DNA from: Rickettsiales bacterium
Lineage (GTDB): Bacteria > Pseudomonadota > Alphaproteobacteria > Rickettsiales > JABSSG01
Direction: 5' to 3'
NCBI GenBank assembly: GCA_020049805.1
Contig: JAGVLN010000031.1
Span: 1 to 34,902, forward strand
Length of the DNA: 34,902 bases
Shown here: in pieces, positions 17,605 through 26,701 of the stretch
Layout: each line of letters starts with the position of its first letter
Numbering within the stretch: position 1 is the first letter of the stretch
Notes under the pieces: generated by a model
Seen by the model: the letters and a program-made list of their open reading frames with translations, nothing else
Told to the model about the DNA's origin: nothing
The model's database searches: none
Translations under genes and position numbers: made by a program

Positions 17605-18755
17605 TCTAATTTTCTAGATGGTGTTGTACGTCTTCTGAGAGTAGGAGGAAGAGTTTTTGGTTGTTGTGCTAATTTTCGAATAATAATTTTTGATGCTTGT
17701 TGAGCTGCAGCTAAATTTTCAGCGTTAGGTTTTCTTGAAGTTTGTTTTGCCGCAGTTTTTGGCATTTGTTGTTGATATTGTGTATGAATATCTTCAACAT
17801 ATGTACTATGCCATGGAACTAATGTATAAGCTAACCTACGCCATAAGGAAGCTTGTTGTAAATCCCCTTCTCTTTTAGGTTTTTTATGAAGAAATATTGG
17901 TAATTCAGTATTTAATAATTCAGCAAAAATTGTTTCTTTATGTTTAACAAATTGGTCGATATTAAATGAGCCTGATTGCATAGTTTTATCTAAAGCTAAT
18001 TTCTCGGCTTTCTTCTCAAGATAATACTTAAATAGTTCTATTATATTTTCAAATTTCTTAATTTGATGATCTTGGCACAATTTATTAATTTGTATACTAA
18101 GTAAACGTTTTTTTTCACTTGATAATACTCTTGCTTTTGTTTCATATGCAGTAGTGAATATTAAAGCTATAGAATATGCTACTGCTCCTGGAATATTAGC
18201 ACTTACAGCATAGGTAATAACTGGCAAGACATTTTCAAAACCTATATCACGTACAGTTTTCAAAAAGCTATTTAATTTAGTTGGTTTTTGGAGATTACTT
18301 ATCGTGTGTATAGGTCTGTCTTTTAATCTATAATCTACAAGATTTTGATAAAGTTGCCTTCTTTGAGTTGGAGATAGATCTTTTATGATGCTTTGAGATA
18401 ATTTAGTTTCTACTATAATTTTTTTTATAATCAGTTTTTGCTGGTTTACTTTTTCAGTGTTATATAATTGCCTGGCTTTATAATAAACTGCTATTAAAGA
18501 GGCGGCAAAAGCCAAGGCTAAAAATGCAATTGCAGGGGCCGTACCGCCACTTAATATAGTAGTAGCTATAGCAAAACCTAAGGCTAATATTCTTATGGTA
18601 GTAGGATGAGTAACAATATTATATGCTAATTTTAATTTAGGATATTTTTGGCCGATTGCAGTCCAGTAATTAACAAACTTTCTTTTTTGAATAACCAAAT
18701 AATGCCAAAATTTGCCAAAGATTCCTAGTTGATTTTTAGTGGTTTTTACGGGCAT
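17601..18755 (-). CDS. Unknown membrane protein in the phaC-phaA operon
   Basis: A 384-residue protein I do not recognise. The first 50 residues are basic. Two hydrophobic regions follow: about 53-91 (ALGFAIATTILSGGTAP, then AIAFLALAFAASLIAVYY) and about 165-200 (VLPVITYAVSANIPGAVAYS and what follows), each long enough for a hairpin. The middle (about 205-290) is a charged helical region rich in Lys and Glu, and the tail is Gln/Ala-rich and strongly basic (TLRRRTTPSRKLD). There is no clear signal peptide. It starts 9 bases after the thiolase stop, downstream of AGGTAAG, so it is probably co-transcribed with phaC and phaA. A role at the PHB granule or membrane is one guess from context; a basic C-terminus is also common in T4SS substrates. 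Neither is shown. Confidence 0.65.
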   Translation of the reverse strand: MPVKTTKNQLGIFGKFWHYLVIQKRKFVNYWTAIGQKYPKLKLAYNIVTHPTTIRILALGFAIATTILSGGTAPAIAFLALAFAASLIAVYYKARQLYNTEKVNQQKLIIKKIIVETKLSQSIIKDLSPTQRRQLYQNLVDYRLKDRPIHTISNLQKPTKLNSFLKTVRDIGFENVLPVITYAVSANIPGAVAYSIALIFTTAYETKARVLSSEKKRLLSIQINKLCQDHQIKKFENIIELFKYYLEKKAEKLALDKTMQSGSFNIDQFVKHKETIFAELLNTELPIFLHKKPKREGDLQQASLWRRLAYTLVPWHSTYVEDIHTQYQQQMPKTAAKQTSRKPNAENLAAAQQASKIIIRKLAQQPKTLPPTLRRRTTPSRKLD

Positions 18756-18764
18756 GTTGCTTAC

Positions 18765-19940
18765 CTAAATGTTTTCAACACACATTGCAATTCCCATACC
18801 TCCTCCTATACAAAGCGTTGCAAGGCCTTTTTTAACTTTTGTTCTTTTCATAGAATGAATAAGGGTGGTAAGTATACGGGCGCCTGAAGCACCAATTGGG
18901 TGACCAAGAGCAATAGCTCCGCCATTAATATTAACTTTGCTTACATCCCAACCTAATTGTTGATTTACGGCAATAGCTTGTGCTGCAAAAGCTTCATTTG
19001 CTTCGATTAGGTCTAGATCTTCTATTGACCAATTTGCTTTTTTTAAAGCTAATTTTACAGCATTGATTGGGCCAATTCCCATTATAGATGGGTCTACTCC
19101 AGCCACTCCATAGGAAATAATTTTAGCCATAGGTGTTAAATTATGTTTTTTGAGAGCAATTTCATTCATTAATAATGCAACAGCTGCGCCATCATTAATA
19201 CCAGAAGCATTACCTGCGGTTACTGTGCCATTTTCTTTAAATGCTGGTTTTAATTCCTTTAATTTATCAACAGTAACGCTGGGTCTAATAAATTCATCCT
19301 TAGAAAAAATGATTTCTTCTTTTTTATTTTTGATTTCTATTGGAACAATTTCATCATTAAATATGCCAGCTATTAGAGCTTTTTCAGCTTTATTTTGAGA
19401 TAGGCAGGCAAACTCATCCTGTTGTTGCCTAGTAATTTTATATCTTTCAGCAACATTTTCGGCAGTAATACCCATATGATATTTATTAAAGGCATCAGTT
19501 AACCCGTCTGTAATCATAGTATCAGAAAGGCTCATATCTCCCATTTTAATCCCATTGCGTAAATATGCAGCGTGTTTAGACATACTCATACTTTCTTGGC
19601 CTCCAGCAAGCACAATAGAACTTTCCCCAACTGCTAATGATTGAGCTGCTAAACAGATGGATTTTAAACCTGAGCCGCATACTTGATCTACAGTAAAAGC
19701 TGGAATTTCATGGGGTATTCCAGCATTAATTGCTGCTTGTCTGGCTGGATTCTGGCCATATCCTGCAGTTAACACCTGCCCTAGAATTACTTCGGAAATT
19801 GATTGTGGATCTATATTATTTTTTGAAATTAAAGCACGTAAAATAACTTCACCTAATTTAGGTGCTGGTAGTGTTTTTAGAGTGCCCATGAAACTACCTA
19901 TTGCGGTACGTAGACAGTCTACAATATATACTTCATTCAT
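18765..19940 (-). CDS. phaA: Acetyl-CoA C-acetyltransferase (beta-ketothiolase PhaA/AtoB)
   Basis: A thiolase II of 391 residues, the standard length, that condenses two acetyl-CoA to acetoacetyl-CoA, the first step of polyhydroxybutyrate synthesis. Active-site residues are C88 in VDQVCGSGLKS, the His in GGAIALGHPIGASG and the Cys in LCIGGGMG near the C-terminus; NEAFAAQA is also conserved. I chose the ATG at 19940: GGAG lies six bases upstream (19947-19950) and homologues start with this MNEVYIVD-like sequence. A longer frame to 19991 would overlap phaC. It follows phaC by 14 bases. No acetoacetyl-CoA reductase (phaB) is in the window. Confidence 0.95.
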   Translation of the reverse strand: MNEVYIVDCLRTAIGSFMGTLKTLPAPKLGEVILRALISKNNIDPQSISEVILGQVLTAGYGQNPARQAAINAGIPHEIPAFTVDQVCGSGLKSICLAAQSLAVGESSIVLAGGQESMSMSKHAAYLRNGIKMGDMSLSDTMITDGLTDAFNKYHMGITAENVAERYKITRQQQDEFACLSQNKAEKALIAGIFNDEIVPIEIKNKKEEIIFSKDEFIRPSVTVDKLKELKPAFKENGTVTAGNASGINDGAAVALLMNEIALKKHNLTPMAKIISYGVAGVDPSIMGIGPINAVKLALKKANWSIEDLDLIEANEAFAAQAIAVNQQLGWDVSKVNINGGAIALGHPIGASGARILTTLIHSMKRTKVKKGLATLCIGGGMGIAMCVENI

Positions 19941-19954
19941 TTTCTGCTCCATAT

Positions 19955-21007
19955 TTATAAGGATTTTAGCCACTTTATCATAGGTTGCCATAGCTGTGTT
20001 TTAGCTTTTTCTCCTATGATCATACCAACATGACCAGATTCAGGCAACACAACTGTGTTTTTGGGAATTAAATTAATTAATGGCATTACAGAGTTATAAG
20101 GTACTATTACATCTTTTGTAGGTACCACAATTAATGTGTTTGCTTGAACTTTAGTTAAATCTATTAGTTTATTATCTATAAGCCATTTATTGTTTAAAGG
20201 TTTGTTATCCTTAATAAAATCATTGGCACATTCTTTAAAAACCCCTTCTGCTATATACATATTATCCATTGCCCATCTTTCAACTGCTACAAATAATTCA
20301 GCTTTTTTTTGGTTAGTTATGTCCTGGGAAAATTTGATAAATTTATCATATATTTTGGTTAGTGGCATTAAAGAGTAAAAAAAATAACGTAAATAAGTAG
20401 AAGAAATTGGTTCATCATTAGAGATAATTAAATTTATACTAGTTTCAAATATTTGAGATTTTTCTTTAAAATGGGAAAAGTCCCATGGAGTAGCAAGTAA
20501 TATTAGCCCCTTTATATTATTAGGAACCAATTGAGCAGTAGCAATTGCAACTAATCCTCCAAGGCAATACCCAGCAATAACAATTTCTTGAGTTAACGTT
20601 TGTAAGTAAGTTAAGGCTGGTAAAACTTTTTTTGTGATATAAGCTGTAAAATCATATCCTTTTTCTTCATTTGTAGGTTCGCCCCAATCTAAAAGTACTG
20701 GTTGATAATCAGAATTAGCACAGTATTTTAATAGACTACACTGTTCAGTAAGATCTAAAATATAGGATTTATTGATAAATGATGGTATAAATAAAATAAT
20801 TTTATTATAGGATTTACCTTTAATCCCAAAATCTAGCAATTTACAAGAACCATTTTGCCATAAAATCTTATTATCTGTGCTATGAGGATGATAGGGATAA
20901 TTTAAAAAATCTTGTACACTTGAATAAAATTTATGAATATACTCTAAATAAGCTTGTGGGTTATAGAAACCATATTGAGCAAGTTTGTCTTCCAAATTTT
21001 CTGCCAT
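19955..21007 (-). CDS. phaC: Class III-type poly(3-hydroxyalkanoate) synthase PhaC, short form
   Basis: A 350-residue alpha/beta-hydrolase-fold PHA synthase that polymerises 3-hydroxyacyl-CoA. The lipase-like box is GYCLGG with nucleophile C148; D299 in VPTKDVIVPY and H326 in ESGHVG complete the Cys-Asp-His triad. IILFIPSFINKSYILDL and VLLDWGEP are family signatures. At 350 residues it lacks the long N-terminal domain of class I enzymes and matches class III PhaC, which normally needs a PhaE partner; no recognisable phaE is here, although the unknown protein two genes on is a possible functional stand-in. It is the first gene of the operon and is divergent from dusB. Confidence 0.88.
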   Translation of the reverse strand: MAENLEDKLAQYGFYNPQAYLEYIHKFYSSVQDFLNYPYHPHSTDNKILWQNGSCKLLDFGIKGKSYNKIILFIPSFINKSYILDLTEQCSLLKYCANSDYQPVLLDWGEPTNEEKGYDFTAYITKKVLPALTYLQTLTQEIVIAGYCLGGLVAIATAQLVPNNIKGLILLATPWDFSHFKEKSQIFETSINLIISNDEPISSTYLRYFFYSLMPLTKIYDKFIKFSQDITNQKKAELFVAVERWAMDNMYIAEGVFKECANDFIKDNKPLNNKWLIDNKLIDLTKVQANTLIVVPTKDVIVPYNSVMPLINLIPKNTVVLPESGHVGMIIGEKAKTQLWQPMIKWLKSL

Positions 21008-21037
21008 TAGCTGTATTGCTACTTAAAGTTAAGATTT

Positions 21038-21055
21038 TTAGAGTAATAACTCTTA
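21038..21055. promoter_or_regulatory. Palindrome in the phaC/dusB divergent region, candidate operator
   Basis: TTAGAGTAATAACTCTTA is a near-perfect inverted repeat (AGAGT-AATA-ACTCT core) in the 108-base gap between the phaC and dusB starts. It could be an operator for phaC or a weak hairpin. No known regulator site is recognised. Confidence 0.25.
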
Positions 21056-21062
21056 GCTTGCT

Positions 21063-21091
21063 TTGTAAAGCTTAATTATGTAACTTATATA
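21063..21091 (+). promoter_or_regulatory. Probable dusB-ntrYX operon promoter
   Basis: TTGTAA (21063-21068), a 17-base spacer and TATATA (21086-21091) lie 25 bases before the dusB ATG. Both boxes are near-consensus, but the background is AT-rich. Confidence 0.35.
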
Positions 21092-21115
21092 CAATAAAAA
21101 TTTAAATAATATTAT

Positions 21116-22090
21116 ATGACAATTAAAATTGATACAATAGAACTTTCTGATCCGGTAATTCTTGCCCCTATGTCTGGGGTTACAGATATGCCTTTCCGTA
21201 AATTAGTAAAAAAATTTGGTGCAGGATTAGTGGTTTCCGAGATGATAGCTAGTCGGGCAATGATTTTGCAAACTAGGCAATCATTACAAAAATGTGCCGT
21301 TTCGGAAATAGAAGACCTTACTTCTGTGCAATTGGCTGGATGTGATCCAGAAGTGATGGCTGAAGCTGCCAAATTAAATGAAGATATGGGTGCCAAAATC
21401 ATTGATATTAATTTTGGTTGTCCGGTGAAAAAAGTTGTGGGTGGCAATGCCGGGTCTGCTTTAATGAAAGATGAACCTCTTGCTACTTCCATCTTAAAAG
21501 CTACAGTAAATGCTGTTAAAATTCCTGTGACTTTAAAAATGCGTACCGGTTGGGATGAAAATAATAAAAATGCTCCTAAATTAGCTAAGATTGCTGAAGA
21601 TTGTGGAATTAAAATGATCACTGTACATGGCAGGACAAGATGTCAATTGTATAATGGTAGTGCTGATTGGAAATTTATCCAACAGGTAAAAAATAATGTT
21701 AGCATACCAGTAATTGCTAATGGTGATATAAAAACTATAGAAGATGCTACTATATGCTTAGAAGAATCGCAAGCAGATGGAGTTATGGTTGGCCGTGGTA
21801 CATATGGTAAACCATGGTTAATAAATCAGATAATATATTATATCAAAACTGGCAAAGTTTTACCTTGCCCTTCATTTAATGAACAATTTTCTACTATATT
21901 GGAGCATTATGATGATATGCTAATTCATTATGGGAAAGATTTGGGGATGAGAATGGCTAGGAAACATATTGGATGGTATACGTCTGGGCTCTCAAATTCA
22001 GCAGAATTTCGCCACAATTTTAATAAAATAATTGATACTGACCAAGCTAAAGAGGCATTGTATCAATTTTATAAACCTTTTATTAATTAG
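21116..22090 (+). CDS. dusB: tRNA-dihydrouridine synthase DusB
   Basis: A 324-residue FMN-dependent TIM-barrel enzyme that reduces specific uridines in t[15 protein letters not shown] near the N-terminus, catalytic Cys102 in [18 protein letters not shown], the TLKMRTGWD segment, [15 protein letters not shown] and [13 protein letters not shown] are all family signatures. In alphaproteobacteria dusB usually precedes ntrB-ntrC, and in gammaproteobacteria it precedes fis; here a small Fis-type gene follows 7 bases later and then ntrYX. Confidence 0.96.
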   Translation: MTIKIDTIELSDPVILAPMSGVTDMPFRKLVKKFGAGLVVSEMIASRAMILQTRQSLQKCAVSEIEDLTSVQLAGCDPEVMAEAAKLNEDMGAKIIDINFGCPVKKVVGGNAGSALMKDEPLATSILKATVNAVKIPVTLKMRTGWDENNKNAPKLAKIAEDCGIKMITVHGRTRCQLYNGSADWKFIQQVKNNVSIPVIANGDIKTIEDATICLEESQADGVMVGRGTYGKPWLINQIIYYIKTGKVLPCPSFNEQFSTILEHYDDMLIHYGKDLGMRMARKHIGWYTSGLSNSAEFRHNFNKIIDTDQAKEALYQFYKPFIN

Positions 22091-22097
22091 AATAATC

Positions 22098-22343
22098 ATG
22101 GATAATAAAGAAAAGTCATTTTTATCTATTATAGATAAGCATCTTAATAAATTTTTTGACGATCATCAGGGTGGAATGCCAGAATCTGGATTATATAAAA
22201 GAATTATTTCTGAAGTTGAAACTTTACTTATAACTAATACTTTAAAAGTAGTAGTTAATAATCAATCAAAGGCAGCTAAAATATTAGGTTTAAATCGCAA
22301 TACTTTACGTAAAAAAATACAGGAATTAAACATTAAGGTATAA
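22098..22343 (+). CDS. Stand-alone Fis-type DNA-binding protein (NtrC C-terminal domain-like)
   Basis: An 81-residue protein starting at the ATG at 22098, just after the dusB stop; an earlier in-frame start would overlap dusB and is unlikely. The second half is a Fis-type helix-turn-helix: NNQSKAAKILGLNRNTLRKKI, with the NRNTLRKKI recognition helix. The first half (about residues 13-45, HLNKFFDDHQGGMPESGLYK onward) resembles the linker and dimerisation helix of alphaproteobacterial NtrC better than enterobacterial Fis. Since it sits between dusB and ntrYX, where ntrB-ntrC lies in many alphaproteobacteria, it may be the surviving DNA-binding end of NtrC. It is complete as an ORF. The next gene starts 15 bases later. 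Confidence 0.82.
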   Translation: MDNKEKSFLSIIDKHLNKFFDDHQGGMPESGLYKRIISEVETLLITNTLKVVVNNQSKAAKILGLNRNTLRKKIQELNIKV

Positions 22344-22358
22344 GGTCATATTAGTAAT

Positions 22359-24518
22359 ATGCTAATGCTATTTAAAACTAATAAATATTTTATTCGTAAA
22401 TTAACCTTATTTTTAGCACTGATTGCTGCTATTTCTTCAATTACTACTTATATCAGTATAACTAGTAGTGATAATCCTTTTGGGTTAAATTCTGGTTGGA
22501 TCACATCCTTAATATTATTAGATTTCGCATTATTCTTGGCCTTAGCTACATTAATAATTCGAAAGTTATTTAGTTTGCGGCTTAAGAAAAATGCAGATCA
22601 TGGCTCGCGTTTGCAAAATCGTATTCTTATTATGTTTAGCTGTGTAGCTAGCATTCCTACAATTATTGTTGCGGTGTTTTCTACGATGTTTTTCCATTAC
22701 GGAATTGAATCCTGGTTTGATAAAACGGTTAGTACTGTTTTGGATGAGTCTGTAGTTGTTGCAGAAACTTACTTAAAAGAACATAGAGAGGTATTAAAGA
22801 TTCGTTCTAAAGCTATGGCTATGGAAATGGATAATAATATTATTAATTATAACTTAGTTAATAATATGCCATTATTTGTAGAGATATTATCTTCATTAGC
22901 AGAATTAAATTCTGTATCAGAAGCGGTTATTTTTCACAATCAAAAACCCTTGGTTAGAACTAGATTTGGTTTGGCATTATCATTTGAAACATTCTCACCG
23001 ATAATTTATGAAAAAGCTGCCCGAGGTGAGACTATTATAATTCAGAATGACCCTAATAAAATTAGAGCAATTACCGTCTTACATAGTATTCCAAATAGTT
23101 ATTTAGTAATTGGTAAATTAATTGATAGTAATGTTATTGAGCATATGCATCAATCTCAAGGTGCAGCAAAACAATATAAAAACTTAAAAGAAAAAATTTC
23201 TCGTTCTCAAATTAAATTCTCACTCATATTTTTTGTTGTAGCATTATTATTGTTACTAGCTGCAATCTGGTTGGGCATAACTTTTGCTGGCTATATTGTT
23301 AAACCAATCAAGAGACTGGTTTATGCTACTGAAAGAGTAAAGTCTGGTGATTTCACCATTCGGGTTGCAGAAGGAGCTTCAGACGATGAAATTACAATTT
23401 TAACCAAAGCTTTTAACTTGATGACCGAGCAAATTGATAGTCAAAGAAGTAAACTAATAGAAGCTTATCATGAAATAGATTCAAAAAGATTGCTTAATGA
23501 AGCGGTTTTATTTGGTGTTTCGGCTGGAGTAATAGCTTTATCTGTTTCTAAAAAAATTACTTTAATAAATAACTCTGCTAAAACCTTATTAAATATTGAT
23601 GATCCTAACATTATTGGAAGAAATATTTTAAAAATATTGCCGGAATGTGAAGCTTTGCTTGCAGAAGCTTATAACTCTCCTGCTGATAAATTAACAACCG
23701 GTCAAATCCAAATTAAAGTTCACGGAAGACATCTAACCTTATTAGTTAGAATTAGTGTAGAATGGGATAAAAATAAAATTAGAGGATTTATTATTACTTT
23801 TGATGATATGACAGAATTAGTAAAAGCTCAGCGTAATGCAGCTTGGTCAGATGTAGCTAGACGTATTGCTCATGAGGTTAAAAATCCTCTTACGCCCATC
23901 CATCTTGGTGCTGAAAGATTGCTTAAAAAATATAAGGAAGAAGTAAAAGATTCTGAAACATTCGAAAAATATACTAATGCTATTATTAGGCATGCTAATG
24001 ACATCCGTAAAATTATAGAAGAATTCTCTAATTTTGCTCGTATGCCTGGGCCTATGCCTACATTATTAAATATTTGCCAATTGATTAAAGATATAATTTT
24101 CTCTAGACAGTATCTGTCTAGTCAGATTAAATACGAATTTAATGCCACAAATGATGAGATTATGCTAGAATGCGATCAAACCCAATTGCATCAAGTGTTC
24201 ACTAACATTCTAAAAAATGCTGAAGAATCAATAGAGGCTACTACTAGAATTAAGGATGGAACAGGAAAAATTAGAGTTGAAGTATCTAAAGACGAAGCAA
24301 ATGTAATTATCCAAGTGATTGATAATGGCAAAGGATTTGATAAAGATAATTTAGATCGGATCACAGAGCCCTATTTTACTACTAGATCAAAGGGTACAGG
24401 ATTAGGTCTAGCAATTGTGAAAAAAATAGTTGATGACCATCAGGGTAACCTGGTATTATGGAACGATGAACAAAACTATGCTCATATTAAAATAACTTTA
24501 CCATTGACTAAAGCATAA
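22359..24518 (+). CDS. ntrY: Nitrogen regulation sensor histidine kinase NtrY
   Basis: A 719-residue membrane histidine kinase. Four or so transmembrane segments lie in the N-terminal 330 residues, with a periplasmic loop between about 120 and 285. After the last helix a HAMP domain starts at IVKPIKRLVYATERVKSGDF. A PAS-like region (about 375-485) precedes the dimerisation domain with His505 in RRIAHEVKNPLTPIHLGAERL. The ATPase domain has the N-box HQVFTNILKNAEES, G1 IDNGKGF, and G2 TRSKGTGLGLAIVKK. It should autophosphorylate on His505 and pass the phosphate to NtrX, encoded 55 bases downstream. In Ehrlichia the NtrYX pair controls amino-acid use; a similar role is likely here. Confidence 0.94.
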   Translation: MLMLFKTNKYFIRKLTLFLALIAAISSITTYISITSSDNPFGLNSGWITSLILLDFALFLALATLIIRKLFSLRLKKNADHGSRLQNRILIMFSCVASIPTIIVAVFSTMFFHYGIESWFDKTVSTVLDESVVVAETYLKEHREVLKIRSKAMAMEMDNNIINYNLVNNMPLFVEILSSLAELNSVSEAVIFHNQKPLVRTRFGLALSFETFSPIIYEKAARGETIIIQNDPNKIRAITVLHSIPNSYLVIGKLIDSNVIEHMHQSQGAAKQYKNLKEKISRSQIKFSLIFFVVALLLLLAAIWLGITFAGYIVKPIKRLVYATERVKSGDFTIRVAEGASDDEITILTKAFNLMTEQIDSQRSKLIEAYHEIDSKRLLNEAVLFGVSAGVIALSVSKKITLINNSAKTLLNIDDPNIIGRNILKILPECEALLAEAYNSPADKLTTGQIQIKVHGRHLTLLVRISVEWDKNKIRGFIITFDDMTELVKAQRNAAWSDVARRIAHEVKNPLTPIHLGAERLLKKYKEEVKDSETFEKYTNAIIRHANDIRKIIEEFSNFARMPGPMPTLLNICQLIKDIIFSRQYLSSQIKYEFNATNDEIMLECDQTQLHQVFTNILKNAEESIEATTRIKDGTGKIRVEVSKDEANVIIQVIDNGKGFDKDNLDRITEPYFTTRSKGTGLGLAIVKKIVDDHQGNLVLWNDEQNYAHIKITLPLTKA

Positions 24519-24573
24519 GGAAGAGAGTTAATTAAGAGTGTAAAATATAAATTTAAATATCGATAGTAAGAGT

Positions 24574-26013
24574 ATGACAAATAATACAGTTTTAATCATT
24601 GATGATGAAGCAGATATAAGAGAATTAACTAGAGATATTCTTGAAGATGAAGGATTTAGTTGCGCAACTGCTGCTGATAGTCTAGGTGCTTTTGAAGAAA
24701 TTAATAAAAGAATGCCGAGTGTAGTTTTACTAGATATCTGGTTACAAGGCAGTGAACTTGATGGATTAGGTATTTTAGAAATTCTTAAACAAAAATACTC
24801 TAATTTGCCAGTAATAATGATTAGTGGGCATGGTACTATCGAAACAGCAGTAAATTCCATAAAACTTGGTGCATATGATTATATTGAAAAGCCATTCACT
24901 GCTGATAAATTATTAATTACTGTTAAACGTGCGCATGAAACTTTAAGATTAAAAAAAGAAAATTCTGAATTACGTAAAAAGGTCGTAAGTAAATTAGAAT
25001 TTATTGGTAATTCTCAAGCAGTTAATCAGCTAAAATCCGTTATAGAAAAGGTTGCTCCAACCTCAAGTCGGATATTATTGTCTGGACAGTCAGGTGTAGG
25101 TAAAGAATTAGTAGCACGTATCATTCATAAAAAATCAAAAAGAATGTCATTTCCTTTTGTTACACTTAATGCTTCTTTGCTCAACGATGAAAATGTGAAT
25201 GCTGAATTGTTTGGTGATTATAATAAAGATACTAGTTCTAAATATAATTTAGGCATTTTTGAATTAGCAAATAAAGGTACTTTATTCATTGATGAAGTAG
25301 CTGATATGCCAATTTCTATTCAAAAAAGAATTTTAAAATTTCTTAAAGATCAATCAGTTGATAAATCAGCTCAAGGTAAGTTAGACGTACGGATAATTGC
25401 TTCAACCAGCAAGGATTTGAATCAAGAAATTAAAAATGGCAATTTTTTACAGGAATTATATTACCGATTAAATGTAGTATCTATTCAAGTGCCATCTTTA
25501 AAGGACCGTAAAGAAGATATTCCATTATTATGTGATTATTTCTTAAAATATTTCGAAAAAACCGTTGGATTTTCTAAAAAAACCATCAATGAAGATGCGA
25601 TAGCAGCAATGCAAGCTTATAACTGGCCTGGTAATATTCGCCAGTTAAAAAATACCATTGAGTGGCTATTGATCATGACTAGCGGTGCAAATGATTCGGT
25701 AATTAAAGCTGAATCTCTACCTCAAGATATCATTTCTCAAGGTATCAATGTTGGTAATAAAGGTATTGAAATGAATGTAGATATGCTCTCCTTACCTTTA
25801 AGAGAAGCTAGAGAAATTTTTGAAAAACAATATTTATCAGCACAAATGGCTAGATTTAATAATAATATTTCTAAAACTTCACTATTTGTTGGTATGGAAA
25901 GATCAGCTTTACATCGCAAATTAAAATTATTAAGCATTCATAATAATTATAATGATAGTGAAGAAAAAGACTCTGAGGGCCCTATGCTTGAGGCTGCTTT
26001 AAGTACTGCGTAG
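24574..26013 (+). CDS. ntrX: Response regulator NtrX (AAA+ type, lacking GAFTGA)
   Basis: A 479-residue regulator. The receiver domain (1-120) has D10, D11 and the phospho-acceptor D54 in VVLLDIW, with K106-type EKPF at the end. The AAA+ domain (about 140-370) has Walker A GQSGVGKE, Walker B TLFIDEVADM and the arginine-finger region ELYYRLNVVSIQVPSLKDR. The L1 loop after AELFG (residues 210-214) reads DYNKDTSSKYNLG: the GAFTGA motif needed to contact sigma54 is missing, as in NtrX of other alphaproteobacteria. The C-terminal Fis-type HTH (VGMERSALHRKLKLL) binds DNA. It likely acts with sigma70 promoters. The stop is 3 bases before the HAD gene. Confidence 0.94.
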   Translation: MTNNTVLIIDDEADIRELTRDILEDEGFSCATAADSLGAFEEINKRMPSVVLLDIWLQGSELDGLGILEILKQKYSNLPVIMISGHGTIETAVNSIKLGAYDYIEKPFTADKLLITVKRAHETLRLKKENSELRKKVVSKLEFIGNSQAVNQLKSVIEKVAPTSSRILLSGQSGVGKELVARIIHKKSKRMSFPFVTLNASLLNDENVNAELFGDYNKDTSSKYNLGIFELANKGTLFIDEVADMPISIQKRILKFLKDQSVDKSAQGKLDVRIIASTSKDLNQEIKNGNFLQELYYRLNVVSIQVPSLKDRKEDIPLLCDYFLKYFEKTVGFSKKTINEDAIAAMQAYNWPGNIRQLKNTIEWLLIMTSGANDSVIKAESLPQDIISQGINVGNKGIEMNVDMLSLPLREAREIFEKQYLSAQMARFNNNISKTSLFVGMERSALHRKLKLLSIHNNYNDSEEKDSEGPMLEAALSTA

Positions 26014-26016
26014 AAT

Positions 26017-26685
26017 ATGAATCCACAACATAATATTATACCTAAGGCTGTATTATTTGATTGGGATAATACATTAGTTGATAGTTTAGGGATAGTTCAT
26101 GATGCTTTAAATTATACCTTTGTTCAGTTTGGTTTGCCACAATGGACCTTTGAGGAAGTTCAAATTAAAATTCATCGCTCTTTTAGAAACTCTATTTCAA
26201 GTTTATTCCCAATTAATGAGCAAGAAGCGTTAAAAGTATATAGAGATAGGTATGTGACATTAAGCACAGATTTGAAACCATTTCCTATGGCTGAAGAAGT
26301 GTTATCCTTGCTGAAAAGAAACAAAATTCATACTGCTTTAGTTAGTAACAAAACTGCTCCTATTTTACGAGAAGAAGTAAAAAAATTAGGTTGGGATCAT
26401 TATTTTATTAAAATAGTTGGTTCAGGGGATTTAGATCATGATAAACCTGAACCAATAACTGTACATCACGCTTTAGAAGATAGTAATATTGTTCCTAATC
26501 AGCATCACGTATGGTTTATTGGCGATTCAGTAACAGATATGGAAACCGCTCATAATGCCAAGTGCGTACCAGTATTTTTTGGATCTGATGACCATAATTG
26601 TGAACGCTATGCCCATTGTCGTCCTACAATTCATTTTCCAGATCATCAAAAGTTATTAGATCATTTAAAAAAACATATGTCATAA
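26017..26685 (+). CDS. HAD-superfamily hydrolase (phosphoglycolate phosphatase-like)
   Basis: A 222-residue HAD phosphatase. Motif I is LFDWDNTLVDS with D15 and D17, motif II is ALVSNKT, the motif III lysine lies near DHDKPEP and motif IV is FIGDSVTDMETA. A helical cap lies between motifs I and II (about residues 25-90), a C1 cap as in Gph/PGP-type enzymes. Substrate cannot be read from sequence. It lies between ntrX (3 bases) and the dehydrogenase (16 bases) and is probably co-transcribed with them. Confidence 0.88.
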   Translation: MNPQHNIIPKAVLFDWDNTLVDSLGIVHDALNYTFVQFGLPQWTFEEVQIKIHRSFRNSISSLFPINEQEALKVYRDRYVTLSTDLKPFPMAEEVLSLLKRNKIHTALVSNKTAPILREEVKKLGWDHYFIKIVGSGDLDHDKPEPITVHHALEDSNIVPNQHHVWFIGDSVTDMETAHNAKCVPVFFGSDDHNCERYAHCRPTIHFPDHQKLLDHLKKHMS

Positions 26686-26701
26686 TGTTGTAGGAGCGAA
26701 C

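Noticed and set aside
19941-19991. Longer thiolase start at 19991
   Set aside because: It overlaps phaC and has no ribosome-binding site, while GGAG sits six bases before the ATG at 19940 and gives the usual 391 residues.
21112-21621. Minus-strand open frame of 169 codons opposite dusB
   Set aside because: Shadow of dusB, with no family resemblance and no upstream signals.
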